A stretch of DNA of 64,000 bases from Peteryoungia desertarenae (GTDB lineage Bacteria > Pseudomonadota > Alphaproteobacteria > Rhizobiales > Rhizobiaceae): positions 248,001 to 312,000 of the forward strand of contig NZ_CP058351.1 in NCBI RefSeq assembly GCF_005860795.2, read 5' to 3'. Of the stretch, positions 20,365-29,000 are shown in pieces. Every line of letters begins with the position of its first letter. Position 1 is the first letter of the stretch. Below the pieces are notes generated by a model. The model ran no database searches, was not told the origin of the DNA, and saw only the letters and a program-made list of their open reading frames with translations. Position numbers and translations under genes: made by a program.

Positions 20365-22521
20365 ATGTTAAATGTACTGACGGAACCGGCGGACACTCGT
20401 GTCCGCCTGACCTTTCGTTCTGCATTCAAAACTGTCGCCGGGTTTTATGGCAGGCCCAGCTCCGATACTGTTTTGTTTTCGGGACTGCCGGATGAGATCA
20501 TCGAGTCGCTCGAAATCGAGGACATCGAGCATGTCGCCGAGCGCATCGGGCTGCAAGCCTCCGTGATCAGTGAGCGGGATTGCCGTGAAGGCAATTTCGA
20601 CTGCCCGGCGATCATTGTGCTGGAGGACCAGAGCTGTCTTCCATTGCTAGAGGCTGGAGAGGACGGTCTCTACACGGTCAACCATGGCATTCACCGCACA
20701 ACCGACCGGCTGACGCACGAGCAACTGGTTGCCATGAAGCCGGCTTTCGGTTTTGCCTTCAGCCTTTTCTATCGCAATTCGGGGGAAGACGCGACAGTCG
20801 GTCACGCTGACGAAATCGAAAAGCGTCACTGGCTGGTGAAGGCGCTGGTCCCTTATTGGCGCACCTATATGCGGGTGGTGGTTGCGGCTCTTTTCATCAA
20901 TCTGATTGCGCTTGCTTCTCCGCTGTTCACCATGAATGTCTACGACCGCGTTTTGCCGAACAAGGCGGTCGAGACCTTATGGGTTCTCGCTGCAGGGATA
21001 GGGATCGCCTATCTGTTCGATTTTCTGCTGAAGACCGCCCGTTCATCGCTGATCGATCATGCCGGACGAAATGCCGATATCCGACTATCGCAGATGATTT
21101 TCGACAAGGTGCTGAATTCCACCCTGTCATCACGCCCCCTTTCCACGGGCGAATATGCCAACCGGGTTATGCAATATGAATTTGTCCGCGAGTTCTTCAC
21201 CTCAAACACCATCGGTCTTCTGATCGACACGGCCTTCGTCTTCATCTTCCTGATTGTGATCTATCTGATTGCAGGCTGGCTTGCCGTGATCCCGGCGGTC
21301 GCTTTCGTTCTGTCGGTCCTGATTGGTCTTTATGCCCAGGCGCAGATTGGCCATCGGATGGCGGCTGCCGCCAATGAGGCTGCCAAACGACAGTCGCTTC
21401 TGGTCGAGACGATTTCCACGATCGAGACGCTCAAGAGCCTTCGTGCCGAGGCCAGCATGCTGCGCCGCTGGCAGGAACTCATGAAGTATTCCAGCCGCAC
21501 CAGCGAAGAGATCAAGCACATCTCGTCCAATGCGATCAATCTGACGGCTTTCGTCCAGCAGATGGTCAGCGTCCTGATCGTGATCGCCGGAACCTATCAG
21601 TTCATCGAGGGGCAGCTCGCCATGGGTGCGATCATCGCAACGGTGATGCTGGCCAGCCGTGCAGGCGCCCCGCTTGGACAGATTGCCATGACGCTTGCCC
21701 GCTTCCGGCAGGCGACGGTATCACTGCGCATCCTCGACCAGGTGATGGAACAGCCCGAGGACAGACCATCGACAGTCGGTTTCGTCAATCGCGAGATAAC
21801 CCGGGGCGGTTTCAGCTTTCAGAACGTCACCTTCCGCTATCCGGGCTCGGACCATGCCGTGATCAATCAGTTGAGCCTGACTGTCCAGCCCGGGGAACGT
21901 GTCGGTATCATCGGACGTATCGGATCAGGCAAGACCACCATAGGTCGTTTGCTGGATGGCCTGTTCGTACCCTCCGAAGGTCGCGTGCTGATCGATGGTG
22001 TTGACATCCGACAATATCACATGTCCGAGGTTCGCTCTGCGGTCGCCGTCGCCGGCCAGTCCTCCGATCTTTTTTCCGGGACGGTGAAGGAAAACCTTCT
22101 GATCGGTCGTCCCGATGCGACGGATGAAGAAATTCTGCATGTCTCACGCATGACCGGTGTCGACGAATTCGTGTCGAGCCATCCCCGGGGATTTGACATG
22201 CCGGTTGGTGAGCGCGGGAACAATCTGTCCAGTGGTCAAAAGCAGGCTCTCACCATCGCACGCCTGCTTCTGACCAAACCCAAGATTGTCTTTCTCGATG
22301 AGCCTTCCGGCGCGATGGATCTTGCCAGTGAACGGCATCTCCTCAATCGGCTCACCAATGCCTTCGACCGGAATACGACACTTCTGATTGCGACCCACCG
22401 CTTCAGCATGCTGGATCTGGTTGACCGGCTTGTCGTGATCGACAAGGGCAAGATCGTCGCGGACGGACCGAAGAAAACGGTGATCGAGGCGATGCAACGC
22501 AAGCCGGGGACAAAGGCATGA
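20365..22521 (+). CDS. Type I secretion ABC transporter (LapB-like permease/ATPase)
   Basis: The 718-residue protein has the standard T1SS layout: an N-terminal C39-peptidase-like domain (about 1-140) with no visible catalytic Cys motif, a transmembrane domain (about 165-440) and an ATPase domain with Walker A GRIGSGKTT (about 516-524), signature LSSGQ (about 621) and Walker B IVFLDEP (about 641-647). A C39-like domain without peptidase activity is typical of transporters for RTX adhesins and toxins, where it holds the unfolded substrate. It overlaps the next gene by four bases (ATGA), so the two are translationally coupled. AGGG five bases upstream supports the start. Confidence 0.93.
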   Translation: MLNVLTEPADTRVRLTFRSAFKTVAGFYGRPSSDTVLFSGLPDEIIESLEIEDIEHVAERIGLQASVISERDCREGNFDCPAIIVLEDQSCLPLLEAGEDGLYTVNHGIHRTTDRLTHEQLVAMKPAFGFAFSLFYRNSGEDATVGHADEIEKRHWLVKALVPYWRTYMRVVVAALFINLIALASPLFTMNVYDRVLPNKAVETLWVLAAGIGIAYLFDFLLKTARSSLIDHAGRNADIRLSQMIFDKVLNSTLSSRPLSTGEYANRVMQYEFVREFFTSNTIGLLIDTAFVFIFLIVIYLIAGWLAVIPAVAFVLSVLIGLYAQAQIGHRMAAAANEAAKRQSLLVETISTIETLKSLRAEASMLRRWQELMKYSSRTSEEIKHISSNAINLTAFVQQMVSVLIVIAGTYQFIEGQLAMGAIIATVMLASRAGAPLGQIAMTLARFRQATVSLRILDQVMEQPEDRPSTVGFVNREITRGGFSFQNVTFRYPGSDHAVINQLSLTVQPGERVGIIGRIGSGKTTIGRLLDGLFVPSEGRVLIDGVDIRQYHMSEVRSAVAVAGQSSDLFSGTVKENLLIGRPDATDEEILHVSRMTGVDEFVSSHPRGFDMPVGERGNNLSSGQKQALTIARLLLTKPKIVFLDEPSGAMDLASERHLLNRLTNAFDRNTTLLIATHRFSMLDLVDRLVVIDKGKIVADGPKKTVIEAMQRKPGTKA

Positions 22522-23810
22522 CACGACGCATTGTCGATACTCCCCCCTTCATGGCGCGCATGATCCTTGGACTCGTCGCAGCCTGTATTGTTGTCTTTCT
22601 TGCCTGGGCCGCCATTGCCGAGATCGATGAGATTTCGCGCGGCGAGGGCAAGGTCGTTCCCGTTTCGAAAACGCAGATCGTGCAATCGTCGGAAGCGGGT
22701 GTTGTCGAAGAAATCGCCGTTCAGGTGGGGCAGGTGGTGCGCCGTGGCGAACTGATTGTCCAGTTGAACAACCGCACCACGGAATCTTCGCTTGGCGAGG
22801 CCGTCGCACGCGCAAGGGCACTCGGTGCCAAGGTTGCGCGCCTGGAAATGGAAGAAGCCGGTCGTTACCAGGATCCCTATCAGTGCCCCGAAGAGGTGCT
22901 CAAGGTTGCCCAACAGGTCTGTGAGAACGAGGAGCAGCTGTTTCTTGCCAACAAGGCCAGCTATCTCAACAAGCTTGGCGTGCTTGAGGAGCGGGTGCGC
23001 CAACGAGAAACGGAACTGAGTGAAGCGCGGGCCAATATAAGCCGGCTTGAACAGAATATTGCGGCCACGACACGTCAGGCCGATCTCTTCGCACCCCTTG
23101 CAAAACGTGGTCTTGTTGCCCAGACCGAGGTGATTGCGCTCGACCGGGAACTGACAGATCAGCGTGGACAGATGGCTGTCTACGAGGAAAGTCTTGTCCG
23201 TCTTGCAGGTGCTGTCGAGGAAGCAAAGCTTCAGGTCAAGGAACTTGCTCTGGAACTCAGGCAGCAGGCCTTGACGGAGAAAGCCCAGACACTGGCCGAG
23301 CTTTCGGTCATTGATGAAACGATCCGTGGCGCCAGTGACCGTGTCGAACGGACCGATATCCGCTCCCCTGTAGACGGAATTGTGAACACGCTCGAAGTCA
23401 ACACGATTGGTGCCTATGTCGAGCCGGGTCGTGTGGTGGCCGGGATTGTGCCGACCGCGGATACCTTGTTGATCGAGGCGAAGATATCGCCTCGGGATGT
23501 TGCCTTCATCACCCGTGGCCAGCGCGCGATCGTCAAGATCACGGCCTATGATTTTTCCATCTTTGGTGGTCTCGAAGGTGAGGTCATCAATGTCTCTGCC
23601 GACAGTATCGTGGATCAGGACAAGGGCGAGACATTCTATCTCGTACAGGTGAAGACCGAGCAATCTGAACTGAGACGCGGCGACACTGTCTACCCGATTA
23701 TTCCCGGCATGATTGCTTCGGTTGAAATCATGACCGGACGCAAGACAGTGCTGAGCTATCTCATGAAACCGATCAACAAGGCGCAGTCTGTTGCGCTGAC
23801 CGAACGGTGA
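22518..23810 (+). CDS. HlyD-family T1SS membrane fusion (adaptor) protein, LapC-like
   Basis: The 430-residue protein has one N-terminal membrane segment (about 13-35, LGLVAACIVVFLAWAAIAEI), a lipoyl-like half motif (GVVEEIAVQVGQVVRRGE), a long coiled-coil hairpin (about 80-260), the second lipoyl half (IRSPVDGIVNTLEVNTIGAYVEPG) and a beta-barrel C-terminus ending with a typical ILSYLMKP-like tail (VLSYLMKPINKA). It bridges the inner-membrane ABC transporter and the TolC-like channel. The start codon overlaps the stop of the ABC gene. Confidence 0.93.
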   Translation: MTRRIVDTPPFMARMILGLVAACIVVFLAWAAIAEIDEISRGEGKVVPVSKTQIVQSSEAGVVEEIAVQVGQVVRRGELIVQLNNRTTESSLGEAVARARALGAKVARLEMEEAGRYQDPYQCPEEVLKVAQQVCENEEQLFLANKASYLNKLGVLEERVRQRETELSEARANISRLEQNIAATTRQADLFAPLAKRGLVAQTEVIALDRELTDQRGQMAVYEESLVRLAGAVEEAKLQVKELALELRQQALTEKAQTLAELSVIDETIRGASDRVERTDIRSPVDGIVNTLEVNTIGAYVEPGRVVAGIVPTADTLLIEAKISPRDVAFITRGQRAIVKITAYDFSIFGGLEGEVINVSADSIVDQDKGETFYLVQVKTEQSELRRGDTVYPIIPGMIASVEIMTGRKTVLSYLMKPINKAQSVALTER

Positions 23811-23816
23811 AAAAGG

Positions 23817-24470
23817 ATGCTGCCAAAGAAACAGATGGCCTCGCCGATCTGGGATATGCAGCAAAGCGGCGGCCTGCTGCATGTCGAGACGGAAGAGGCC
23901 GAGCCCCGGTTTCGTGCGGTCATCGGCAAGAGTGGTGAGCGCAGGGGTATCCGGCTCGAAGGAATCTATTGGGAGGCTCTCCAATGGCTTGCATCGGCCA
24001 CCCGCGGTTCCCTGTCGGACATCGTTGAAAAAGGAGCAGAACAGGTTCCAGACAATGGCAATCTTGCCTCCATCCTTCGGGTGCTTGCCGTCAAGTCGCT
24101 CTGGCAAAGACTGAATGCTGTCGAAGCCATGAGTTCGATGGAAAACCTCTCTGCGCTCGTCCAGGCCTCCCCGTCTCCCACGATTGTTCTGACACGAGAA
24201 AAGAAGATCCAGCTTTTCAATGAGCCTTTCGTGGCCATGCTCAGGCAGCGACTGGCGCTTTCGACCACGTTGCAATTGTCGGCCGGTTTCCGCTTTGCCG
24301 TGGACACCCAGATTGAAGACGCGATCAGCAATCTGGAAGCCAATCGAGGAAAGATGCTGGTCACCGGCTTTACCGCAAGCGGGAACGGAAAGACGGTCAA
24401 TGGACAGATCAACCTGGCGCTTGCCCCAAGTCACCAGAAGCAGATGGTGATGGGCTATATTGTTCGTTAA
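23817..24470 (+). CDS. Ribbon-helix-helix plus PAS-like protein of unknown role
   Basis: The 217-residue soluble protein starts six bases after the HlyD gene. Residues about 35-75 (RRGIRLEGIYWEALQWLASATRGSLSDIVEKG) match the pattern of the RHH_4 ribbon-helix-helix domain. Residues about 110-215 look like a divergent PAS-type sensory domain (NLSALVQASPSPTIVLTREKKIQLFNEPFVAML), with no obvious cofactor residue. Position between the exporter and a two-component system suggests a regulatory role, either DNA binding or a partner of the kinase; that is inference. The AAGG directly abutting the ATG is poorly spaced, so the start could instead be the ATG at 23835. Confidence 0.7.
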   Translation: MLPKKQMASPIWDMQQSGGLLHVETEEAEPRFRAVIGKSGERRGIRLEGIYWEALQWLASATRGSLSDIVEKGAEQVPDNGNLASILRVLAVKSLWQRLNAVEAMSSMENLSALVQASPSPTIVLTREKKIQLFNEPFVAMLRQRLALSTTLQLSAGFRFAVDTQIEDAISNLEANRGKMLVTGFTASGNGKTVNGQINLALAPSHQKQMVMGYIVR

Positions 24471-24617
24471 TCGTCTTTCCCGAACGAAATCGACCCGGCC
24501 ATGCCGGCGAGCTTGCGCATATCCTGGCCGATCACGCATATATAAGATGCCTTTTCAGGCAGCTGCCGATAGGGTTCGTCCAGTCTCAAAGGCAAAGCGC
24601 AATGACTGCATATCCTG

Positions 24618-26252
24618 ATGCAACTCCATTCTGACAACACATCCTTCGGCTATGTGACGCAGCTTCGCCTCGCCTTTCTCGGCCTTGCAGTTCCCACTGT
24701 TTTGCTGGCGCTGGCCGGGTGGTACGTCCTGGAGCAGTCGCAATACCGCGTTGAAAGAGGAAGAATTGCGAGTGATATCTACACGGCCTTGATGGGCTTC
24801 GATGTCGAGAAGGCTGCCCTTCGTAACTGGAGCTTTCGGCGAACGCTTGCCCAGAATGCAGCAGCCGAAGAGCGGTCGGCCATCCTGGAGCGCATGGCCG
24901 AGAAGATTGAACTGATCTCCGAAAAGGCCGAGCTTGCCTTCGCGCTCGACAGTTCGCGAAGGAAGACGCTTGAAGAACATCGTGAACGGGAAAAGCTGAT
25001 CGTCTTTCTCGATGATGTCATCGAAAAACTCGACATGGAGACGGCCCTGCTGATTTCCGACCAGCCAGCCTCCGCCATCCAGATTGCCAGGGTCGAAGCC
25101 CAGTTCAATCAGTTCCATGGCGTCTCGCCCGCAGAGGCGTTGAAAAAGGCCTTGGCGACGGAGGCGATTGCGCTCGAGGCCGAGCGCAATCGGGCAAATG
25201 ATGCGCTGACAACGGCGCGTCAGCTTTTTCTGCTTGCCGGTGGCTTCGGGCTGTTTGGTACACTGATCCCTGCCGCGTTTCTGGTGACGCGCTTTCGCCA
25301 ACCGTTGAAGCAGATGGAGGAGGGGCTCCAGGCCTATCAGAATGGCGACTTTTCCTACCGCTTCGACCGGTTTCGAGATGTCGAATTCAAATCGCTGGGA
25401 CGGCAACTCAATGCGATGGCAGCCGAAGTGGACCTTGCCCGCAAACGGGCTGCAGAAAACAGGATGGAGCTTGAGCAGACGGTGGCGATCAGGACGGCCG
25501 AACTCCGGCGAACGGTGGACGAACTGGCGGCTTCCGAAGGATCACGGGCAAAGCTTCTGGCTGATGTCGGCCATGAGTTGCGCACACCGGTCACCGTAAT
25601 CCGTGGAGAAGCACAAGTTGCGCTGCGCCTCAAAAGCAGGGACAGCCAGCCCTATCGAGCCGCTCTTGAGCGCATTGTGGCGGTCTCGCGCCAGATGGGA
25701 CACCTGATCGAGGATATTCTCGTCCTTGTCCGAAATCCGTCAAGCGAACCTCTTCTGGAGCTGAAGGCTGTCAGACTTGGCGATGTCGTCGCGAGCGCTG
25801 TCGAAACCGCAAGAAGTGCTGCGGCGTTTCACAATGTGTCTGTCAGCAGTCCGGAAACATTGCCCGCGACCGTCATACGGGCGGATCAGCATCGTTTGCG
25901 CCAGGTGCTGGTCTGCCTTCTCGACAATGCGGTTCGCTATTCATACGCGGGTGGCGAAGTCACACTCTTCGTTGGCGAGGAGGAAGGAGGCCATGTCTCG
26001 GTCTCGATCCTTGACCGGGGCCTTGGCATCAATACGGAGGACCTGCCTTATCTGTTCGATCGGGGATGGCGGGCGAAAGAGGCCCGTGCGCATCGTCCCG
26101 ATGGCCTGGGACTTGGCCTCTCCATCGCCCGAAAATTGACAGAGGCACAAGGCGGCCGGCTTGTGATCCGGAAGGGCGAGGACGGTTGCGGCACCCTGGC
26201 GCAGCTCATCATGCCAGCCCTGCCAGCCATTCCCGCAACGGAGGTTCAATGA
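24618..26252 (+). CDS. Membrane sensor histidine kinase
   Basis: The 544-residue protein has two membrane segments (about 14-35 and 196-217) enclosing a helical periplasmic sensor of about 160 residues, a HAMP linker (about 218-270), a coiled coil, a HisKA domain with phospho-accepting H319 in the GHELRTP motif, and an ATPase domain with an N box (LLDNAVRYS), a G1 box (DRGLGI) and a G2 box (GLGLGLSIARKL). It overlaps the response regulator gene by ATGA, so they form one pair. The sensed signal is unknown; position after the secretion operon suggests control of adhesin synthesis. The ribosome binding site is weak. Confidence 0.92.
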   Translation: MQLHSDNTSFGYVTQLRLAFLGLAVPTVLLALAGWYVLEQSQYRVERGRIASDIYTALMGFDVEKAALRNWSFRRTLAQNAAAEERSAILERMAEKIELISEKAELAFALDSSRRKTLEEHREREKLIVFLDDVIEKLDMETALLISDQPASAIQIARVEAQFNQFHGVSPAEALKKALATEAIALEAERNRANDALTTARQLFLLAGGFGLFGTLIPAAFLVTRFRQPLKQMEEGLQAYQNGDFSYRFDRFRDVEFKSLGRQLNAMAAEVDLARKRAAENRMELEQTVAIRTAELRRTVDELAASEGSRAKLLADVGHELRTPVTVIRGEAQVALRLKSRDSQPYRAALERIVAVSRQMGHLIEDILVLVRNPSSEPLLELKAVRLGDVVASAVETARSAAAFHNVSVSSPETLPATVIRADQHRLRQVLVCLLDNAVRYSYAGGEVTLFVGEEEGGHVSVSILDRGLGINTEDLPYLFDRGWRAKEARAHRPDGLGLGLSIARKLTEAQGGRLVIRKGEDGCGTLAQLIMPALPAIPATEVQ

Positions 26253-26953
26253 ACATCCTTTTGATCGAGGACGATGTCCGTGTTGCCGACTTCCTGGTGC
26301 GAGGCCTGCAGGCGGAAGGATATGGCACGAACTGGGTGCGAAGCGGAAAGGAGGGGCTGGCGGCAGCAGAAGCTTTTGCCCGTGATTGTGAAAGGCAGGA
26401 TCTTCCCGGTGTCGTCATCCTCGACGTTCTTCTGCCGGAGCTCGACGGGTTGAGCCTGTGCCAGATGCTCAGAAAGCGCAATCATCAGGTCCCGATCCTG
26501 ATGCTGAGTGCCATGGGCGAAAGCCACGAGCGTGCGGACGGCTTGCGACGTGGAGCCGACGACTATCTCGCCAAGCCTTTCGATTTTGACGAGCTTCTCG
26601 CGCGCATCGAGGCCCTGATGCGCAGGACGAGGCGCAGGGTCCAGCCCAGACCCTTGCAGATCGGCACCATCATCCTTGATCGACAACTGCCTGGTCTTCG
26701 CACTGAGAGTGATGAAGTGGCTCTCAGTGCACTCGAAATGGCCATGATGGAGCTCATGGTTGCGTCAGCCGGCGCGACCGTCAGCCGGGAGCGGATACTT
26801 GCACGGGTCTGGCAGGCCGATCGCGATCCCCTGACCAATGTCGTCGATGTCTATGTCAGTCGCTTGCGTCGCAAGATTGCAAGACTGGACCCCGAAGTCA
26901 GGATTACGGCTGTCCGGGGCCTTGGTTACCGGCTGGGTGTACAGCGTCTCTGA
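26249..26953 (+). CDS. OmpR/PhoB-family response regulator
   Basis: The 234-residue protein has a receiver domain with the acidic pair ED8-D9, phospho-accepting D59 (VVILDVLLPELDG), and K109-type lysine in LAKPFDFDELL, then a winged-helix DNA-binding domain (about 135-230, ending VRGLGYRLGV). The ATG at 26249 overlaps the kinase stop codon; longer in-frame starts upstream lie inside the kinase gene and are rejected. It is the cognate partner of the kinase. Targets are not visible from the sequence; the adhesin and secretion genes are the obvious candidates. Confidence 0.93.
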   Translation: MNILLIEDDVRVADFLVRGLQAEGYGTNWVRSGKEGLAAAEAFARDCERQDLPGVVILDVLLPELDGLSLCQMLRKRNHQVPILMLSAMGESHERADGLRRGADDYLAKPFDFDELLARIEALMRRTRRRVQPRPLQIGTIILDRQLPGLRTESDEVALSALEMAMMELMVASAGATVSRERILARVWQADRDPLTNVVDVYVSRLRRKIARLDPEVRITAVRGLGYRLGVQRL

Positions 26954-26970
26954 AGCTCGTCAGAGACGCT
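26943..26970 (+). terminator. Perfect hairpin at end of response regulator gene
   Basis: An 11-bp perfect stem AGCGTCTCTGA / TCAGAGACGCT with a six-base loop includes the stop codon of the regulator gene. No T run follows. It lies between genes that converge, so it may act on both strands. Confidence 0.6.
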
Positions 26971-26993
26971 GACGCTCAAAGCTGGATTCACAC

Positions 26994-27560
26994 TTACTGA
27001 CCGGTATAGGGCAGAGAGGAGTGGTGCAGCACGATGCGCAGATTGCCGGCATCGTCGAGCTGGTATCCCCAGGTCTTGTCCACGGAGGTGACCGTCCCGT
27101 CGGCATTGGTGATATGCACCTTTCCGATCGTCTTTGCTGTCTCGCCGCTGATAAAGATCGCCGAATTCTCGATCTTCACATCGGTCCAGCCCTTCAGTGC
27201 AAAGCCCGTATCGGCGGGAAACTTCGGATCATTGCCGACGAAATAGGCAAGCGCGCCTTCGGCTGTGGGGCGGAAGGTCTGCGGTTCGACGGTCAGTGTC
27301 GGCTTGAAGAGAACGGGTCCCAAATTGTAGCCATAGGCCGCCTCGATCACGGCCTTTGCCGTGGTCTTGGCCTTCTCGATCCCACCCTCCTTGTAGTCGG
27401 TCGAGATCTGAACCAGAGCCTCGCCCCAGGCGACCTGGGCGGCCTCGACCTGCGCCTGTGTGATCGAGCTGTCGATGATTGTCGCCGTCACGACCGTGTC
27501 TGCATGGGCGGAAAAAGCAATAGACAGAGCGGCAAATGTCGGAATCGCTATTCTGAGCAT
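26994..27560 (-). CDS. Small secreted protein, NTF2/SnoaL-like guess; function unknown
   Basis: The 188-residue protein has a clear signal peptide (MLRIAIPTFAALSIAFSAHA, cleavage after AHA). The mature part has a helix-rich start (TQAQVEAAQVAWGEALVQIS), followed by strands ending in TWGYQLDDAGNLRIVLHHSSLPY, a pattern seen in NTF2/SnoaL-like folds. Homologues are, as I recall, often named phosphoribosyl-AMP cyclohydrolase in databases; a secreted protein with none of the HisI metal motifs makes that name unlikely. GGAAC seven bases upstream of the ATG at 27560 fixes the start and excludes a nine-residue extension. Being next to the LapG-like gene may be accidental. Confidence 0.7.
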   Translation of the reverse strand: MLRIAIPTFAALSIAFSAHADTVVTATIIDSSITQAQVEAAQVAWGEALVQISTDYKEGGIEKAKTTAKAVIEAAYGYNLGPVLFKPTLTVEPQTFRPTAEGALAYFVGNDPKFPADTGFALKGWTDVKIENSAIFISGETAKTIGKVHITNADGTVTSVDKTWGYQLDDAGNLRIVLHHSSLPYTGQ

Positions 27561-27713
27561 GTTCTGTTCCTTTTTTGTCATCCGCACGGACCTTCCATGC
27601 GGCTGGAACAGAGATGTTGATCAAACCTGACAGCTGCGTGAGCTGACGATGAACGAAAGATTAAAGGCGCGTTATGCGCCTGCCTTCTTCGCTATCTTTC
27701 GCAGAACACTCCA

Positions 27714-28679
27714 TCACAGCCTTGCCCCTTCACCGGGGGCCACATTGTCGAGCTTTACATTTGCAGCGATCGACTTGTTCTTGATACGTGAGCCGTGGAT
27801 ATAGCCTTTGCCGGCGGAAATTGAGAAGAGCGGCATATAGTCGGGAAGCTGGGTGTCCAGGAGGATCTGGTCCCGCAGATTATCCAGGATGTAGTGCCGT
27901 CCCTGCACCTCGACCGAAAGCACGGCATGATAGAAGCTGCGCTTCTGGTCATAGAGGACGACCAGCGACATGTCCTTGAGCGGTACACCCTGAGCGGCAA
28001 GGGCCGCCATTTTCAGAAGCGCGTAATCCTCACAGTCGCCAGCGCTGCGCTTGAGCGTTTCCGATGGGGACGCCCAGCGATCGGCCTTTCCATAGGTTTC
28101 GCTATCCGTCTGGTATCGAATAGCGCGATTGACGGCGAGATTGACGCGGTTCATGCGATCACGAATGGACGCGCCCATTCCATCTGCCGATGCAAGTCTG
28201 ACGCTGCCGAGGTCGATAGGGCATTTCGAGCCTCTGCAGTCGAGGGCTCGACCGCTCTGTATCTCTGCGAAAGTCGGTGCTGCCTTCTTGAGAGCACCAA
28301 GGCGCTTGAACGGAATAGCGACGGAGCCGAAGACATCGCTGCTTGCGGGATGCGTTTCCGAAACTTTGCCTTTCGCGGAGACGGTACCCGTGAGCGTGTT
28401 GTCCGTCCCCAGAACCGGAGGCGCTGGCAGGTTTTCAATTCCGACCTTTTGTCTCGAAATCTTAGCGAGCTGCTGCCCGGCGACCAGTCCGTTCCTGATG
28501 AGGTTGGACACTGTCGTTTGCAAAGAAGGTCGCGCGCTTGAGATGATCCAGCCAAGCGTCACACCTGGTGGGGAGTACGTCGTGTACGAGAGGGCAGGCG
28601 ATGCGGCGGCCTGGGGAGCCCAGAATGATGCCGCGAGTATGGCGGACATGGCGAGTGTTTTTTTATTTTTATTTGCCAT
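27714..28679 (-). CDS. lapG: LapG-like periplasmic cysteine protease (BTLCP family)
   Basis: The 321-residue protein has a signal peptide (about 1-26) and a bacterial transglutaminase-like cysteine protease domain with the triad C216 (AGDCEDYA), H251 (FYHAVLSV) and D266 (ILDNLRD). In Pseudomonas, LapG cuts a dialanine site in the N-terminal retention module of LapA to release the adhesin, and is held inactive by LapD when c-di-GMP is high. The matching substrate here is the VAAG site in the 3369-residue adhesin. No LapD-type gene lies next to it. The insert between residues 80 and 150 with a C148/C153 pair is longer than I expect for the family. A shared motif sits upstream at 28743. Confidence 0.88.
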   Translation of the reverse strand: MANKNKKTLAMSAILAASFWAPQAAASPALSYTTYSPPGVTLGWIISSARPSLQTTVSNLIRNGLVAGQQLAKISRQKVGIENLPAPPVLGTDNTLTGTVSAKGKVSETHPASSDVFGSVAIPFKRLGALKKAAPTFAEIQSGRALDCRGSKCPIDLGSVRLASADGMGASIRDRMNRVNLAVNRAIRYQTDSETYGKADRWASPSETLKRSAGDCEDYALLKMAALAAQGVPLKDMSLVVLYDQKRSFYHAVLSVEVQGRHYILDNLRDQILLDTQLPDYMPLFSISAGKGYIHGSRIKNKSIAANVKLDNVAPGEGARL

Positions 28680-28742
28680 CGGATTTTCTCCAGCTTCCGC
28701 GGGAGATTACCGATTTTGTTTGAATATATAGTTCTTATACTT

Positions 28743-28765
28743 GGTGTATCTTGAGATAATATTGA
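28743..28765 (+). promoter_or_regulatory. Candidate shared operator, copy 2 (GGTGTATCTTG-N7-ATTGA)
   Basis: Same 16 fixed bases with the same seven-base gap as at 18812-18834. It lies 64 bases upstream of the LapG-like start, on the strand opposite to that gene, in a divergent region of 321 bases that also serves the lipoprotein gene at 29001. The rest of the region (28766-29000) shows no gene. Confidence 0.4.
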
Positions 28766-29000
28766 AGTTTAAAATTGAATACAGTTATAGCTTTCATATT
28801 GGCGAAATTTTAATCATGGGCCATCGTAAATCACGGCGCTGATCGACCAGATCGACCTGTTCGCCGCATCCTTGCAATCCAGCGTGTCGATCCTGGCTAT
28901 CAGGCAATCCGACCAATTCTGGTGGAAGTCTTGCCTTGCTTCGGACACGGCGACTGCTTAATTTCGCGCAGTCTTTCTATTTTGGGGCAGTTTCAGGAAC

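Noticed and set aside
20365..20800. Active C39 bacteriocin-processing peptidase in the ABC transporter
   Set aside because: No Cys/His catalytic motif is present in the N-terminal domain and the cargos lack double-Gly leaders; it is a C39-like substrate-binding domain.
22236..24539. A 767-codon open frame on the minus strand
   Set aside because: It is antisense to the HlyD and RHH/PAS genes, which have clear families; its composition (Arg, His, Gln rich) is that of a mirrored high-GC gene.
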